This document shows, piece after piece, positions 14,928 to 22,391 of a stretch of DNA of 44,845 bases (positions are counted from its first letter, which is position 1; the number at the start of each line of letters is the position of its first letter). A program made the position numbers and the translations under genes. Origin of the DNA: Candidatus Peregrinibacteria bacterium. Lineage in GTDB: Bacteria; Patescibacteriota; Gracilibacteria; Peribacterales; Peribacteraceae. The notes below the pieces were generated by a model. That model saw nothing but the letters and a program-made list of their open reading frames with translations, did not search any database and was not told the origin of the DNA. Where the stretch lies: the NCBI GenBank assembly GCA_016196295.1, contig JACPYA010000076.1, positions 1-44,845 of the forward strand, given 5' to 3'.

Positions 14928-14944
14928 CCAAGCAACGTGCTTGG
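14928..14944. terminator. Hairpin between convergent genes
   Basis: CCAAGCA-acg-TGCTTGG, a perfect 7-bp stem, lies 10 bp after the hydrolase stop. A second small hairpin (GCAAC.../GTTGC) follows. There is no long T-run. Confidence 0.5.
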
Positions 14945-14976
14945 ATATACCATCCAACAACCATGTTGCTTTCACG

Positions 14977-15474
14977 TCAATGATTGGCCCCTTGAGGTTC
15001 CTTGGCAAACAGCCAAAAACCGAGGAGCAGAAGTGCTGTCGAGAGGACGAGCGGCGTGATGACCGGCCCCGCCCACGGTACGGGCAGGAGGAAGAAAATA
15101 TCGGGATCAAGGACGCTCTTCGGCCAACCGAGCAGGATCCAGAGGAAAAAGTAGTAACCGAGATCCCATACCGCGAACGCGACGAGAAATGCACCAATCC
15201 ATTGACGAAAGGAGTTCGATGCAAGAGCTGCGACTGTCACGAGCATGATGATGGTCGCCGCTTCTCGTACCATTTCCACTGTCGCTACGGTTGCGTTCGG
15301 GAGGATGACGGTACTTGGGGAGAGGAACGCGATGACTCCGAGATTGAGCAAAACGATCGCCTGTGGCGGATCCATCGTATCCATACCAAACCATGAGCGC
15401 AGATACAGCACGACCACCGCTTCGACGAATCCGAAAGCGAGGCCGAAGAGGACAAGGAGGAGCGGACGCTTCAC
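14977..15474 (-). CDS. Five-helix membrane protein, function unknown
   Basis: 165 residues from a GTG that overlaps the stop of the upstream phosphoribosyltransferase gene (GTGA). Helices fall at about 4-24, 40-60, 70-88, 93-115 and 130-155. The most distinctive segment is WDLGYYFFLWILLGWP, followed by SVLDPDIFFLLPVPWAGPVI, which looks like a conserved family core. I do not know a function. The coupling suggests it works with the phosphoribosyltransferase. Confidence 0.7.
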   Translation of the reverse strand: MKRPLLLVLFGLAFGFVEAVVVLYLRSWFGMDTMDPPQAIVLLNLGVIAFLSPSTVILPNATVATVEMVREAATIIMLVTVAALASNSFRQWIGAFLVAFAVWDLGYYFFLWILLGWPKSVLDPDIFFLLPVPWAGPVITPLVLSTALLLLGFWLFAKEPQGANH

Positions 15475-16100
15475 GTTTTGAGAATGCGAATGACTTCCTC
15501 ATCTTCCACCTGCGGGAACTCATCGAAGAACTGTCCGACCGCCATGAACCATGCAGGTGTCTGGAGACAAATCACTTCATCGGCAACTCTCTCCAGACGC
15601 TTGATCGACTCTTGCGGAGCAACGCCAATGGCAACAACGAGCTTCTTCGGCTTTTTCTCTCGAATCGCATGCAACGCCGCGAGCATCGTCGACCCCGTCG
15701 CGATTCCGTCATCCACGACGATGACGGCGCGATCCTTCGGATCGACCGGAGCACGAATGGGCGTATAGAAGGCGCGGCGCTTACGCATCGTGTCCATCTG
15801 CGTCCGCACTTCCTGTTTCAGGTATTCCTCATCGGCAACACCCTCCGCCTCGGGATTGAGCGTCACATGACCGCTCTCATCCACCGATCCGATGGCGTAT
15901 TCGGGATTCCCCGGCGCACCGAGCTTCCGGACGAGGACGACATCAAGTGCTCCGCCGAGCGCGTCCGCGATAATCTTGCCCATGGGCACGGCTCCGCGCG
16001 GGATGGCGAGGACAAGCGGAGCCATCCCTTTGTAGGGAGACAAACGTTCTGCGAGTTTCTGTGCCGCTTCTTCGCGATTGGCAAACGCTATATTGACCAT
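15471..16100 (-). CDS. Phosphoribosyltransferase-family protein
   Basis: 209 residues. The PRPP-binding motif VIVVDDGIATGST spans 126-138. The early PRGAVPMG loop and VVLVRKLGAPGNPEYAIG are typical of the stand-alone predicted phosphoribosyltransferases that occur with or fused to dienelactone-hydrolase-like proteins. The base or acceptor is unknown. The stop overlaps the start of the membrane protein gene at 15474. Confidence 0.85.
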   Translation of the reverse strand: MVNIAFANREEAAQKLAERLSPYKGMAPLVLAIPRGAVPMGKIIADALGGALDVVLVRKLGAPGNPEYAIGSVDESGHVTLNPEAEGVADEEYLKQEVRTQMDTMRKRRAFYTPIRAPVDPKDRAVIVVDDGIATGSTMLAALHAIREKKPKKLVVAIGVAPQESIKRLERVADEVICLQTPAWFMAVGQFFDEFPQVEDEEVIRILKT

Positions 16101-16210
16101 TATCCCACTTCAGCAACGACAAGGCGATGCGAAGAGCGTACACTGCCGATTCCGGATCCACAGGAGAAATGTGAATGGTGCACTTATGCAAAAGCAATCA
16201 CTGCTTTCAA

Positions 16211-16246
16211 TCCGACTTCGTCCCGCAAGTGCGGGACTACGCCGGA
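16211..16246 (-). repeat. REP-like palindrome, copy 4
   Basis: Minus strand: TCCGGC-GTAG-TCCCGC-ACTT-GCGGGA-CGAAG-TCGGA. This is the best-formed copy, with a 7-bp inner stem and a 4-nt loop. Confidence 0.75.
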
Positions 16247-16292
16247 CAAGGGGTTTTTGTGTTGTGGCATTGCAAGCGAAGCCGATGGTTTG

Positions 16293-16330
16293 ACCCGCCC
16301 GAACGATCTGATCGTTCGGATCGGGCGGGT
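16293..16330. repeat. Compound 38-bp hairpin
   Basis: The outer stem is ACCCGCCCGA / TCGGGCGGGT (10 bp) and the inner stem GAACGAT / ATCGTTC, separated by a small bulge. It is exceptionally stable. Confidence 0.65.
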
Positions 16331-16351
16331 TCCCCGGAGCTTGCTCCGGAA
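16331..16351. repeat. CCGGAGC-GCTCCGG hairpin
   Basis: TTCC-CCGGAG-CTTG-CTCCGG-AA. It abuts the preceding hairpin and resembles elements near 790. Confidence 0.6.
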
Positions 16352-16366
16352 GAGGAAGTCCAGAGC

Positions 16367-16386
16367 CCTGCCTGCCGGCAGGCAGG
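16367..16386. repeat. Perfect 20-bp palindrome
   Basis: CCTGCCTGCC and GGCAGGCAGG are adjacent with no loop. It is a self-complementary site rather than a hairpin with a loop. Confidence 0.7.
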
Positions 16387-16541
16387 TTGCTCTGGGGTTC
16401 ATACCAATGATTTGAGCCTAAACAGACGCATCTGGGCCACATGGGCGCGTAAAGAACCATTGTTACGGATGGATTGTCGGGCTGGCGGAAAAAGCCGGAA
16501 AAGCTCGTAAGAAGCACTCGAGAGGCTCGTCAGAAAGGGCA

Positions 16542-16570
16542 TCTCACTTTTTTCCTTTTCCACTTTTTTT
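16542..16570 (+). promoter_or_regulatory. Pyrimidine tract before the cupredoxin gene
   Basis: 27 of 29 bases are C/T, ending in seven T directly before the ATG. No Shine-Dalgarno is present. Confidence 0.5.
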
Positions 16571-17275
16571 ATGCAGATCCGAAAAGCTTTATCTCTCCTG
16601 GGAGTGGCGGCGGTCATGAGCGCCTTCCTTGTCACAGACAGAAACATCGCGTCTGCAAACCATACCGGGCTTTCCCGGAGGGTCCGCCTGTGTCTCTCCA
16701 TGCACTCTCCCGTCCGGTTCTTGGATGAGAGCCGCGAGGAACGCATGCGCCATCGCCGGCTCCTGCGCCAGTGCATTCGCGCAGCCATTTTTGGAGTCGA
16801 TGTTGGAAGTTCCAGCTCCAGGAGCAGCATGAGCTCGAGCTCACAAAGCAGTGTCAGCAGCAGCTCGCTCAGTTCCGTGAGTTCATCTCGTTCGTCTTCG
16901 CTCTCAAGTTCGTCCGTGAGCAGCGGCCCAAGTTCATCGTCGGTCAGCAGTAGCATCGGTTCTTCTCCGTCGTCATCGTCGATTTCATCTTCGTCTCAGA
17001 GCAGCGCCGGCACCACGCAGGCGACGGCCGCCGTGAATATCACAAACTTCGCGTTCAGCCCCGGCAGCATCACGGTCACGCGGGGTACGCGCATCACGTG
17101 GACCAATAACGACACCGCTCCGCACACGGTGACGCGTGACGGCAGTTCGGGCCCGTACAGCTCTGTCCTCACGGAGGGCGAGTCGTACTCTCGCACATTC
17201 AACGCCGTCGGCACCTTCCCGTACCACTGCGCCATTCATCCCGAGATGACAGGCATGGTGACGGTCACTCCGTAA
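16571..17275 (+). CDS. Exported cupredoxin (blue-copper) protein on a Ser-rich stalk
   Basis: 234 residues. Residues 1-29 are a signal peptide. Residues 30-78 are Arg-rich. About 80-146 is an almost pure Ser stalk with occasional Val, Leu and Arg. The plastocyanin-like domain is about 152-234, with type-1 copper ligands His185 (APHTV), Cys220, His223 and Met226 (YHCAIHPEMTG). It probably carries electrons or holds copper outside the membrane. A low-complexity Ser stalk is common in surface proteins of this kind and may be extended or glycosylated (inference). It stands alone, with its own terminator. Confidence 0.9.
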   Translation: MQIRKALSLLGVAAVMSAFLVTDRNIASANHTGLSRRVRLCLSMHSPVRFLDESREERMRHRRLLRQCIRAAIFGVDVGSSSSRSSMSSSSQSSVSSSSLSSVSSSRSSSLSSSSVSSGPSSSSVSSSIGSSPSSSSISSSSQSSAGTTQATAAVNITNFAFSPGSITVTRGTRITWTNNDTAPHTVTRDGSSGPYSSVLTEGESYSRTFNAVGTFPYHCAIHPEMTGMVTVTP

Positions 17276-17298
17276 CAGTCATGCATGCATGCAGAAAG

Positions 17299-17328
17299 AC
17301 CCGGGAGGAAGAGTCCTCTCGGGTTTTT
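17299..17328 (+). terminator. Rho-independent terminator of the cupredoxin gene
   Basis: ACCCGGGAGGA-agag-TCCTCTCGGGT is an 11-bp stem with one G-T pair, followed by TTTTT. Confidence 0.9.
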
Positions 17329-17386
17329 AATACAGAAGGATCATAAAAATTGAAGAGAAGATAATCGCTCAGAATTTTCTCCCTCT

Positions 17387-17421
17387 CCCCCACCCCTCTC
17401 CCGCTGGGAGAGGGGTGGGGG
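17387..17421. repeat. Perfect 16-bp stem, C-rich/G-rich palindrome
   Basis: CCCCCACCCCTCTCCC, 3-nt loop gct, then its exact complement. It continues into a G-run-rich stretch to 17475 that could form G-quadruplexes on the plus strand. Confidence 0.75.
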
Positions 17422-17483
17422 GTGGGGGTCTCATCGGGAAGGGTTGGGGATAGGGGGCCGTTGGGAGAGGGAGGGTCTTGCAG

Positions 17484-17489
17484 TATCCT
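17484..17489 (+). promoter_or_regulatory. -10 box of the PRMT-like gene
   Basis: TATCCT, 6 nt before the ATG at 17496. Confidence 0.4.
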
Positions 17490-17495
17490 TTCCCC

Positions 17496-18416
17496 ATGAT
17501 CGAGTTTCAGCGTTTACTGATGGGTGACAAGGTGCGCAATGAGGCATTTGCCCGTGCGCTCAAGAACGTGATCGTGCCTGGGAAGTCGGTCGTCTGCGAC
17601 ATCGGGTCCGGGACGGGCTTCCTGAGCTTCCTTGCGTCGAAACTGGGCGCGAAGCACTGCTATCTCTACGAAGTCAGCGATCTCTTGAAGCTGAGCAAGA
17701 AGATCGCCCAGGAGAACGGCATCACAAACTGCACGTTCGTCCAGAAACACTCGACGGAGGTGAAGAGCCCGCCCGAAGCGGACATCGTCCTTGCGGAGAT
17801 GCTGGGCAACCACGCGCTCGAGGAGAACATCATCGAGACGCTTGGGGACGCGAAGCGATTCCTGAAACCCGGTGGCGTGATGATCCCGCAGGCGCTTACG
17901 CAGGTCATCGCTCCCGTCATGAGCAGCCGCCTCTGGATGGAGATCAACGTATGGGATGACATCGGGTTCGCTCTCTCCTTCTCCGCCGCCAAACGTGCCA
18001 CGTTGGAAAATGTGTATGTGCGAGACATCGAGAAAGAGGATTTTCCGGGGAATGCGGTGAAACCCCTCGATCATATCAAGTTTCTCGAGGAGAATGCGAG
18101 CGTGCGCGATGCCAATGTCTCCTGGGACTCCCTTGCAGGACCGGTCTACGGCTTCGCCCTGTGGTGGGATGCGCTGCTCGTGCCAGGCATCACGCTCTCC
18201 ACAAGCCCCCTGAGTGCGCCCACACACTGGAAGCAGATCTTCTTGCCCGCGCTCATGCCGCTCACGCTCCAATCGGGCGATCATTTGGAACTCTCGGTGC
18301 ACAGCGACTCGCGCTACCACGTGAAGATCAACCTCGTGTGGAAAATCACGCAGCGGAGGGGAAAGAAAGTAGTGGCAGAGCAGGAGATGGATATGCGGAG
18401 AGGACAAATAGATTGA
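17496..18416 (+). CDS. Protein arginine methyltransferase (PRMT)-like SAM methyltransferase
   Basis: 306 residues. The SAM motif I is CDIGSGTGF (34-42), with the acidic ribose binder Glu59 (YLYEVSD). The double-E loop is present as AEMLGNHALEEN, with Glu101 and Glu109 in the spacing used by PRMTs to bind guanidinium. After a barrel-like C-terminal part comes STSPLSAPTHWKQ; THW (243-245) is the PRMT signature loop. These together are strong evidence for the PRMT fold, which is mainly eukaryotic. The bacterial substrate is unknown, and it could modify a small molecule. The gene is flanked by CCCTCTCCC-type palindromes at both ends, which suggests it entered as a cassette. Confidence 0.75.
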   Translation: MIEFQRLLMGDKVRNEAFARALKNVIVPGKSVVCDIGSGTGFLSFLASKLGAKHCYLYEVSDLLKLSKKIAQENGITNCTFVQKHSTEVKSPPEADIVLAEMLGNHALEENIIETLGDAKRFLKPGGVMIPQALTQVIAPVMSSRLWMEINVWDDIGFALSFSAAKRATLENVYVRDIEKEDFPGNAVKPLDHIKFLEENASVRDANVSWDSLAGPVYGFALWWDALLVPGITLSTSPLSAPTHWKQIFLPALMPLTLQSGDHLELSVHSDSRYHVKINLVWKITQRRGKKVVAEQEMDMRRGQID

Positions 18417-18436
18417 TTGTTCCACCCTCACCCTAG

Positions 18437-18461
18437 CCCTCTCCCTCCTTGAGGGAGAGGG
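18437..18461. terminator. CCCTCTCCCTC-ctt-GAGGGAGAGGG hairpin
   Basis: Perfect 11-bp stem, 3-nt loop, between convergent genes. It shares its word with the palindrome at 17387 upstream of the same gene. Confidence 0.65.
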
Positions 18462-18484
18462 AAGAGCTCCCCGGGTTAAGGACG

Positions 18485-19702
18485 CTAAAACTCAAACCTC
18501 ATCGGCAACGGCCAGCTGGATCCTTTTGTGAAGAGCACTTGGTAGAGCTGGGCTCTCCCATAGCGAAAAGCCGCCTCGCAGGATTGCAGGTAATAGCTCC
18601 ACATGCGTAAGAACCGCGTGTCGAACGGAGCGCCGAGACCTGCGATCCGCTCGGTGTTTGCTTGAAAGATCTCGTGCCAGCGCCTCAGCGTCTCCGCGTA
18701 GTGCGGTTTCCAATTTTCGACGTGCACGACATTCAGTCCCGCCGCGCGCATTTCTGCTGCGATCTCGCTCAAACGCGGCAAGCGGCCTCCCGGAAAAATG
18801 TAGCGCTGGATCCACGGGTCCGGCCCTCTAGCCGGCGGCTCCGTACTGCCGATCGCATGGAGCAGCCCGGTGCCTCCCTCTCGCAGAAGCTTCTTCACCT
18901 GCCGCATGAACGTTCCGTACTGTCCTTTGCCTACGTGCTCGAACATCCCGATGCTCACGATCTTGTCGAACTCTCCTTGCACCTCCCGATAATCTTTGAG
19001 TGCGACTTCGATGCGTCCCGCGTATCCCGCTTGGCGAAAGACCTCCGTCGCCCAGACCTGCTGATTGTTGCTGAGCGTGACGCCGAGGCCGGAGACGCCG
19101 TGCTTCTCCGCCGCATGGAGGAGCATCGTGCCCCATCCGCAGCCGATATCCAGCAGGCGATCGCCCGGAGCGAGCATCAGTTTCCGCGAGATGCGCTCAT
19201 GCTTCTGGCGCTGCAGGTCGTCGATCGTATCTTTGTCACTCTTCAGGTAGCCGCAGGAGTACGTCATCGACGGTCCCAGGAACGTTCGGTAGAACTCATT
19301 GCCGAGGTCATAATGAAACGACGCGTTCTTGCGACTGCGCCCCTTCGTGAGCGGGAGCGTGCGCAGGTAGAAGAGAGCCGTCCTAAGCATCTGTCCGCGC
19401 GACATCCGGATCTTTTTCCCCAGACGATTCAGAAGCAGGATCCCGATGAAGTCCGTGATGCCGCCCCCGCGGATGTTCCACTCGTTTTCCATGTAGGACT
19501 CGCCGAGCCCGAGCGATGGGTTCTGAAACACGCGTTCGTAGAACGCCGGCGACTCGATGACGAGCTCCGCTTTCGGCAGGCTGCCTGCCTTGCCAAACAT
19601 TTGCCGCAGGCCTCCCGGGTGCTCGACCGTCAGTTCCCCCTGATCGATATGTTTCAACACAGACTCCAGTGCGCGGATGTATTTGGTTTCGTTTTGAGTC
19701 AT
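18485..19702 (-). CDS. cfa: Cyclopropane-fatty-acyl-phospholipid synthase family methyltransferase
   Basis: 405 residues, full family length. The amino-terminal lipid-binding domain is followed by the catalytic domain: YDLGN (131-135), MTYSCGY (146-152) and SAM motif LLDIGCGWGT (183-192), with GVTLSNNQ and FDKIVSIGMFEHVG further on. It adds a methylene from SAM to unsaturated acyl chains in membrane lipids. In a reduced genome it probably modifies host- or environment-derived lipids (inference). TACAAT lies 8 nt before the ATG. Confidence 0.93.
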   Translation of the reverse strand: MTQNETKYIRALESVLKHIDQGELTVEHPGGLRQMFGKAGSLPKAELVIESPAFYERVFQNPSLGLGESYMENEWNIRGGGITDFIGILLLNRLGKKIRMSRGQMLRTALFYLRTLPLTKGRSRKNASFHYDLGNEFYRTFLGPSMTYSCGYLKSDKDTIDDLQRQKHERISRKLMLAPGDRLLDIGCGWGTMLLHAAEKHGVSGLGVTLSNNQQVWATEVFRQAGYAGRIEVALKDYREVQGEFDKIVSIGMFEHVGKGQYGTFMRQVKKLLREGGTGLLHAIGSTEPPARGPDPWIQRYIFPGGRLPRLSEIAAEMRAAGLNVVHVENWKPHYAETLRRWHEIFQANTERIAGLGAPFDTRFLRMWSYYLQSCEAAFRYGRAQLYQVLFTKGSSWPLPMRFEF

Positions 19703-19710
19703 GTTCGGTC

Positions 19711-19716
19711 ATTGTA
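19711..19716 (-). promoter_or_regulatory. -10 box of cfa
   Basis: TACAAT on the minus strand, 8 nt before the ATG. Confidence 0.55.
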
Positions 19717-19758
19717 CCTCTCGTCTGGTCGAGCTGCCATGATTTCGGCGAGAAAAAG

Positions 19759-19850
19759 AAACCAGGGAGACCAATGGGACCAAGGAAACCGATGAGACCA
19801 ACGATAAAAAATACATCCTTGGTTTCCTCCTCGGAAACTCCATTGCTCCC
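19759..19850. repeat. Locus-private word repeat with inverted copy (word GGAAACC/ACCAAGG)
   Basis: The left half repeats ACCA, GGGACCAAGG and AAACC. The right half carries their reverse complements (CCTTGGTTTCC, GGAAACTCC). It lies between the divergent cfa and bPH genes. Confidence 0.5.
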
Positions 19851-19864
19851 ACCCGCGTGCGGAC

Positions 19865-19870
19865 TACAAT
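19865..19870 (+). promoter_or_regulatory. -10 box of the gene at 19878
   Basis: TACAAT, 7 nt before the ATG. Confidence 0.55.
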
Positions 19871-19877
19871 AATTCCC

Positions 19878-20447
19878 ATGCGTCTCTTCGCCCTCGAGAC
19901 CGACATCGACAAGCTTAAGCGTCCGTTCCTCTCGGCCGATGAACAGGAAATCATGACCGTGTACTTCCACGGCTTTCGGTTCTTCATCGCGTTCACGGCA
20001 AATATCCTCTGGACGCTCTTCCTCGTCGGCGTGCTGATCGTACTCGGGTACGCGCGTATCCCGCCGCTGTGGCTCACGACATCGGGCTCTGTCATCTGGT
20101 TCTTCTTCATCTTCATCCCGATCGTGAAGGCGTTTCTTGACTGGCGCTACGACTTCATCCTCGTCACCTCCGACAAAGTGATCGTGGTCGATCAGTCCTC
20201 GTTCTTCCATCAGAAGATCACGCCAATGAACCTCGAGAACTTCGCGAGCGTCAGCACGGAAACGCAATTTTGGAATTTATTCCCGTTTGGCATGCTGCGC
20301 TTCAACCTGAAAGAGGGGACGGGAGAGGGCGTGGATCTGCCGTACATCCCGCATGTCCATCACGTCGCGTCGAAGATCTCCGATGCGATCACTATCTTTC
20401 AGAGGCGGAAGGATTTGAGAAGATACGGATCGGGACAGGAAGGATGA
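19878..20447 (+). CDS. Membrane protein with bacterial PH-like domain
   Basis: 189 residues from the ATG at 19878. Helices span about 34-58 and 66-88. The segment RYDFILVTSDKVIVVDQ starts a bPH/YdbS-type domain, and VSTETQFWNLFPFGMLRF is the usual linker strand pattern. The C-terminal helix is amphipathic. The role of such proteins is not established; they are thought to act at the envelope. The leaderless promoter is at 19865. A related architecture occurs at 22392. Confidence 0.75.
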   Translation: MRLFALETDIDKLKRPFLSADEQEIMTVYFHGFRFFIAFTANILWTLFLVGVLIVLGYARIPPLWLTTSGSVIWFFFIFIPIVKAFLDWRYDFILVTSDKVIVVDQSSFFHQKITPMNLENFASVSTETQFWNLFPFGMLRFNLKEGTGEGVDLPYIPHVHHVASKISDAITIFQRRKDLRRYGSGQEG

Positions 20448-20452
20448 CCCTC

Positions 20453-20480
20453 CTTCGTCCTCCCGCATGTGCGGGACGGG
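20453..20480 (-). repeat. Partial REP-like element
   Basis: CTTCGTCC then TCCCGC-atgt-GCGGGA. The left half fits the family but the TACG side is lost. Confidence 0.45.
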
Positions 20481-20499
20481 ACTTCGGACGGGCGGGCAG

Positions 20500-20577
20500 G
20501 CAAAGAAGACAAGGAAGACAAAGACAATCAAGAGCACACGAGGATTCGTTGTCGTCGTTGCCATCTTTGTCGTCTTA
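20500..20577. repeat. Locus-private word repeat (word GACAA)
   Basis: AAGAAGACAAGGAAGACAA and following GACAA units face TTGTCGTCGTTG and TTTGTCGTC in inverted order. It follows the bPH stop. Confidence 0.5.
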
Positions 20578-20598
20578 TACCATTGACGTCGGCGTATC

Positions 20599-21036
20599 AT
20601 GACACCCGTCCTTCCCCACTTTTCTATGATGAACATGATCAGCTCGCCGGGCGTGTCCGCTTTCGTGTGGTTGTGGATCATCCACTCCATTGCGGTCTTC
20701 CTCTCCGGCGTCGGATTGCTGCTCCTCTTCGTCTGGGCGATCAAAACATTCACGCATCATCAATTGAAGAGCTGGGGGCTCTCGCTGCTGATCAGCGGCA
20801 TTCTCCTCTGCCTCTTCACGGTCGTCATGAAAGGAGGGCCGTGGATCGGCGGAGGGTACGGCTATGGCAGAATGATGCGGGGCAATAACATGGTGATCAA
20901 GAGAGATATGATGGAGCAACTCAGGGATCGGATGATGGACTACAATCCGCGGTCGAATGCTGCGGAGTTCGAGGACATGCGTGAGATGATGGAGGACATC
21001 ATGGATGATCAGGATGGTCGCGGGATGATGCGCTAA
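20599..21036 (+). CDS. Two-helix membrane protein with Met/Asp-rich tail
   Basis: 145 residues (or 136 from the Met codons at 20626, which follow a C/U-rich tract). Helices span about 20-47 and 58-76. A glycine-rich GGGYGYGRMM hinge leads to an acidic cytoplasmic helix rich in Met and Asp (MREMMEDIMDDQDG). No family recognised. Its stop overlaps the -10 element of the next gene. Confidence 0.6.
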   Translation: MTPVLPHFSMMNMISSPGVSAFVWLWIIHSIAVFLSGVGLLLLFVWAIKTFTHHQLKSWGLSLLISGILLCLFTVVMKGGPWIGGGYGYGRMMRGNNMVIKRDMMEQLRDRMMDYNPRSNAAEFEDMREMMEDIMDDQDGRGMMR

Positions 21037-21039
21037 ACT
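21034..21039 (+). promoter_or_regulatory. -10 box of the dehydrogenase gene, overlapping a stop codon
   Basis: TAAACT, whose TAA is also the stop of the previous gene, lies 6 nt before the ATG at 21046. Confidence 0.4.
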
Positions 21040-21045
21040 CTGTCC

Positions 21046-22050
21046 ATGATCGTTTCTCCCCAGCGAGGCATTCTCTTCCTCGAAGTGGATGCGGAAGATC
21101 GCCCTCTCGTGCTCGAGCGCTTTCCCGAGGCCCAGATTCTCGATCGTCCTCTGGACGGTGATGCCATCCTGAAAGAAGCCAATAAGGCGGAGATCATTTC
21201 CTGCTTCGTCCAGAGTTCGTTCGACGCACAAACCTTGAAAAAGCTTCCACAACTGAAACTGCTCTGCACGCGGTCGGTGGGCTACGATCACATCGACCTT
21301 GAGGCTGCGAAGAAACAGCGTATCACCGTGTGTAATGTTCCAGACTACGGTTCGTACGTCATTGCGGAGCATGTGTTCGCGTTGTTGCTTGGAACCCTGC
21401 GCCACGTCGAAGAAGGGGACAAGCGCGTGGAAGGAGGCACGTTCGATTACCATGGCCTCCGAGGGGTTGCCCTCTTCGGGAAGACGATGGGCATCGTGGG
21501 CACGGGCCGCATCGGGAGGCATGTGGCGAAGATCGCCTGCGGCTTCGGGATGAACATCCTTGCCGTCGATCAGTGCCGCACGAAAGAACTCGAGGAAAAG
21601 TTCGGGGTGCGGTATGTTTCGATGGAAGAGCTGCTTTCTGGAAGCGACGTTGTGACGCTCCATTTGCCCGCGACGAACGAGACGGAGCACATGCTGGATC
21701 GGAAAGCGTTCAAGAACATGAAACAGGGCGTCGTTCTCGTGAATACGGCCCGCGGCACCTTGATCGACTCACAAGCATTGCTTGCGGCATTGAACGATGG
21801 AACGGTGGCTCACGCGCTCCTGGACGTGCTGGAACACGAGAAGAATTTTGAGGAAGATCGCGCGCTCATCGATCATCCGAACGTGGTGACCACTCCTCAT
21901 ATCGCCTTTTTTGCGGATAGCAGCATGCGCAACATGTATTTGGACGCGTTCCAATCAATCAATGAATTCTTGTCCGGAAAAGAGCCCGTGCACATTATCA
22001 AGGCGCCTGCCGTCGTTTGTGATCTGCCACGCATAAAAAAATACACGTAA
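21046..22050 (+). CDS. D-2-hydroxyacid dehydrogenase
   Basis: 334 residues, family length. NAD-binding GTGRIG (152-157), substrate Arg236 (NTARGTLI), Glu263/265 (DVLEHE) and catalytic His285 (TPHIAFF) are in the right order and spacing. VKLLCTRSVGYDHID-like text (here KLLCTRSVGYDHID) points to the D-lactate dehydrogenase branch. It probably regenerates NAD+ by reducing pyruvate in a fermentative cell (inference). Confidence 0.9.
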   Translation: MIVSPQRGILFLEVDAEDRPLVLERFPEAQILDRPLDGDAILKEANKAEIISCFVQSSFDAQTLKKLPQLKLLCTRSVGYDHIDLEAAKKQRITVCNVPDYGSYVIAEHVFALLLGTLRHVEEGDKRVEGGTFDYHGLRGVALFGKTMGIVGTGRIGRHVAKIACGFGMNILAVDQCRTKELEEKFGVRYVSMEELLSGSDVVTLHLPATNETEHMLDRKAFKNMKQGVVLVNTARGTLIDSQALLAALNDGTVAHALLDVLEHEKNFEEDRALIDHPNVVTTPHIAFFADSSMRNMYLDAFQSINEFLSGKEPVHIIKAPAVVCDLPRIKKYT

Positions 22051-22094
22051 AGCAGATCGTCATTACATTTCGCAGGGGCTTCGTTTACGTGGTG

Positions 22095-22100
22095 TACAAT
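22095..22100 (+). promoter_or_regulatory. -10 box of the gene at 22108
   Basis: TACAAT, 7 nt before the ATG. Confidence 0.55.
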
Positions 22101-22107
22101 CCAGACG

Positions 22108-22389
22108 ATGCTGAATCTTTTTGCGTCTCCGGCCATGGCTGCAGCCATGGCGATGGTACTCGCTCTCGAATTCTTGTCCGTGGGATTTATGTTCTTGTTG
22201 GTCCTGATATTCCGACGGAGCATGTACAGAGAACAGTCGTTCCTACGTTCGTTTACGGCGCACATTCCACCGCATCTGCTGCAGGAACGGATCACGCAAT
22301 CGTTGCTTCTCTGGATCTACATCATCCTCACCCTGACCATCACATTCGTGACGTGCGGGCTCTTCACCTTCCAGCCACACGTATTGTAA
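22108..22389 (+). CDS. Small two-helix membrane protein
   Basis: 93 residues with helices about 12-35 and 66-88. It is first in a three-gene run with the bPH protein (2 bp gap) and the VIT transporter (1 bp gap). No family recognised. Leaderless promoter at 22095. Confidence 0.65.
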   Translation: MLNLFASPAMAAAMAMVLALEFLSVGFMFLLVLIFRRSMYREQSFLRSFTAHIPPHLLQERITQSLLLWIYIILTLTITFVTCGLFTFQPHVL

Positions 22390-22391
22390 CC

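Larger units (their letters stand above)
16101..16541. other. Gene-free hairpin island
   Basis: The stretch between the phosphoribosyltransferase and cupredoxin genes holds four strong palindromes in about 175 bp (16211, 16293, 16331, 16367). The rest (16390-16541) shows nothing I recognise. Open frames across it read palindrome peptides such as LPAGRQ and are not credible genes. Confidence 0.6.

Noticed and set aside
15363-16415. 350-residue plus-strand frame ending in an LPAGRQ-type peptide
   Set aside because: It is antisense to the phosphoribosyltransferase gene and then reads through hairpins; not coding.
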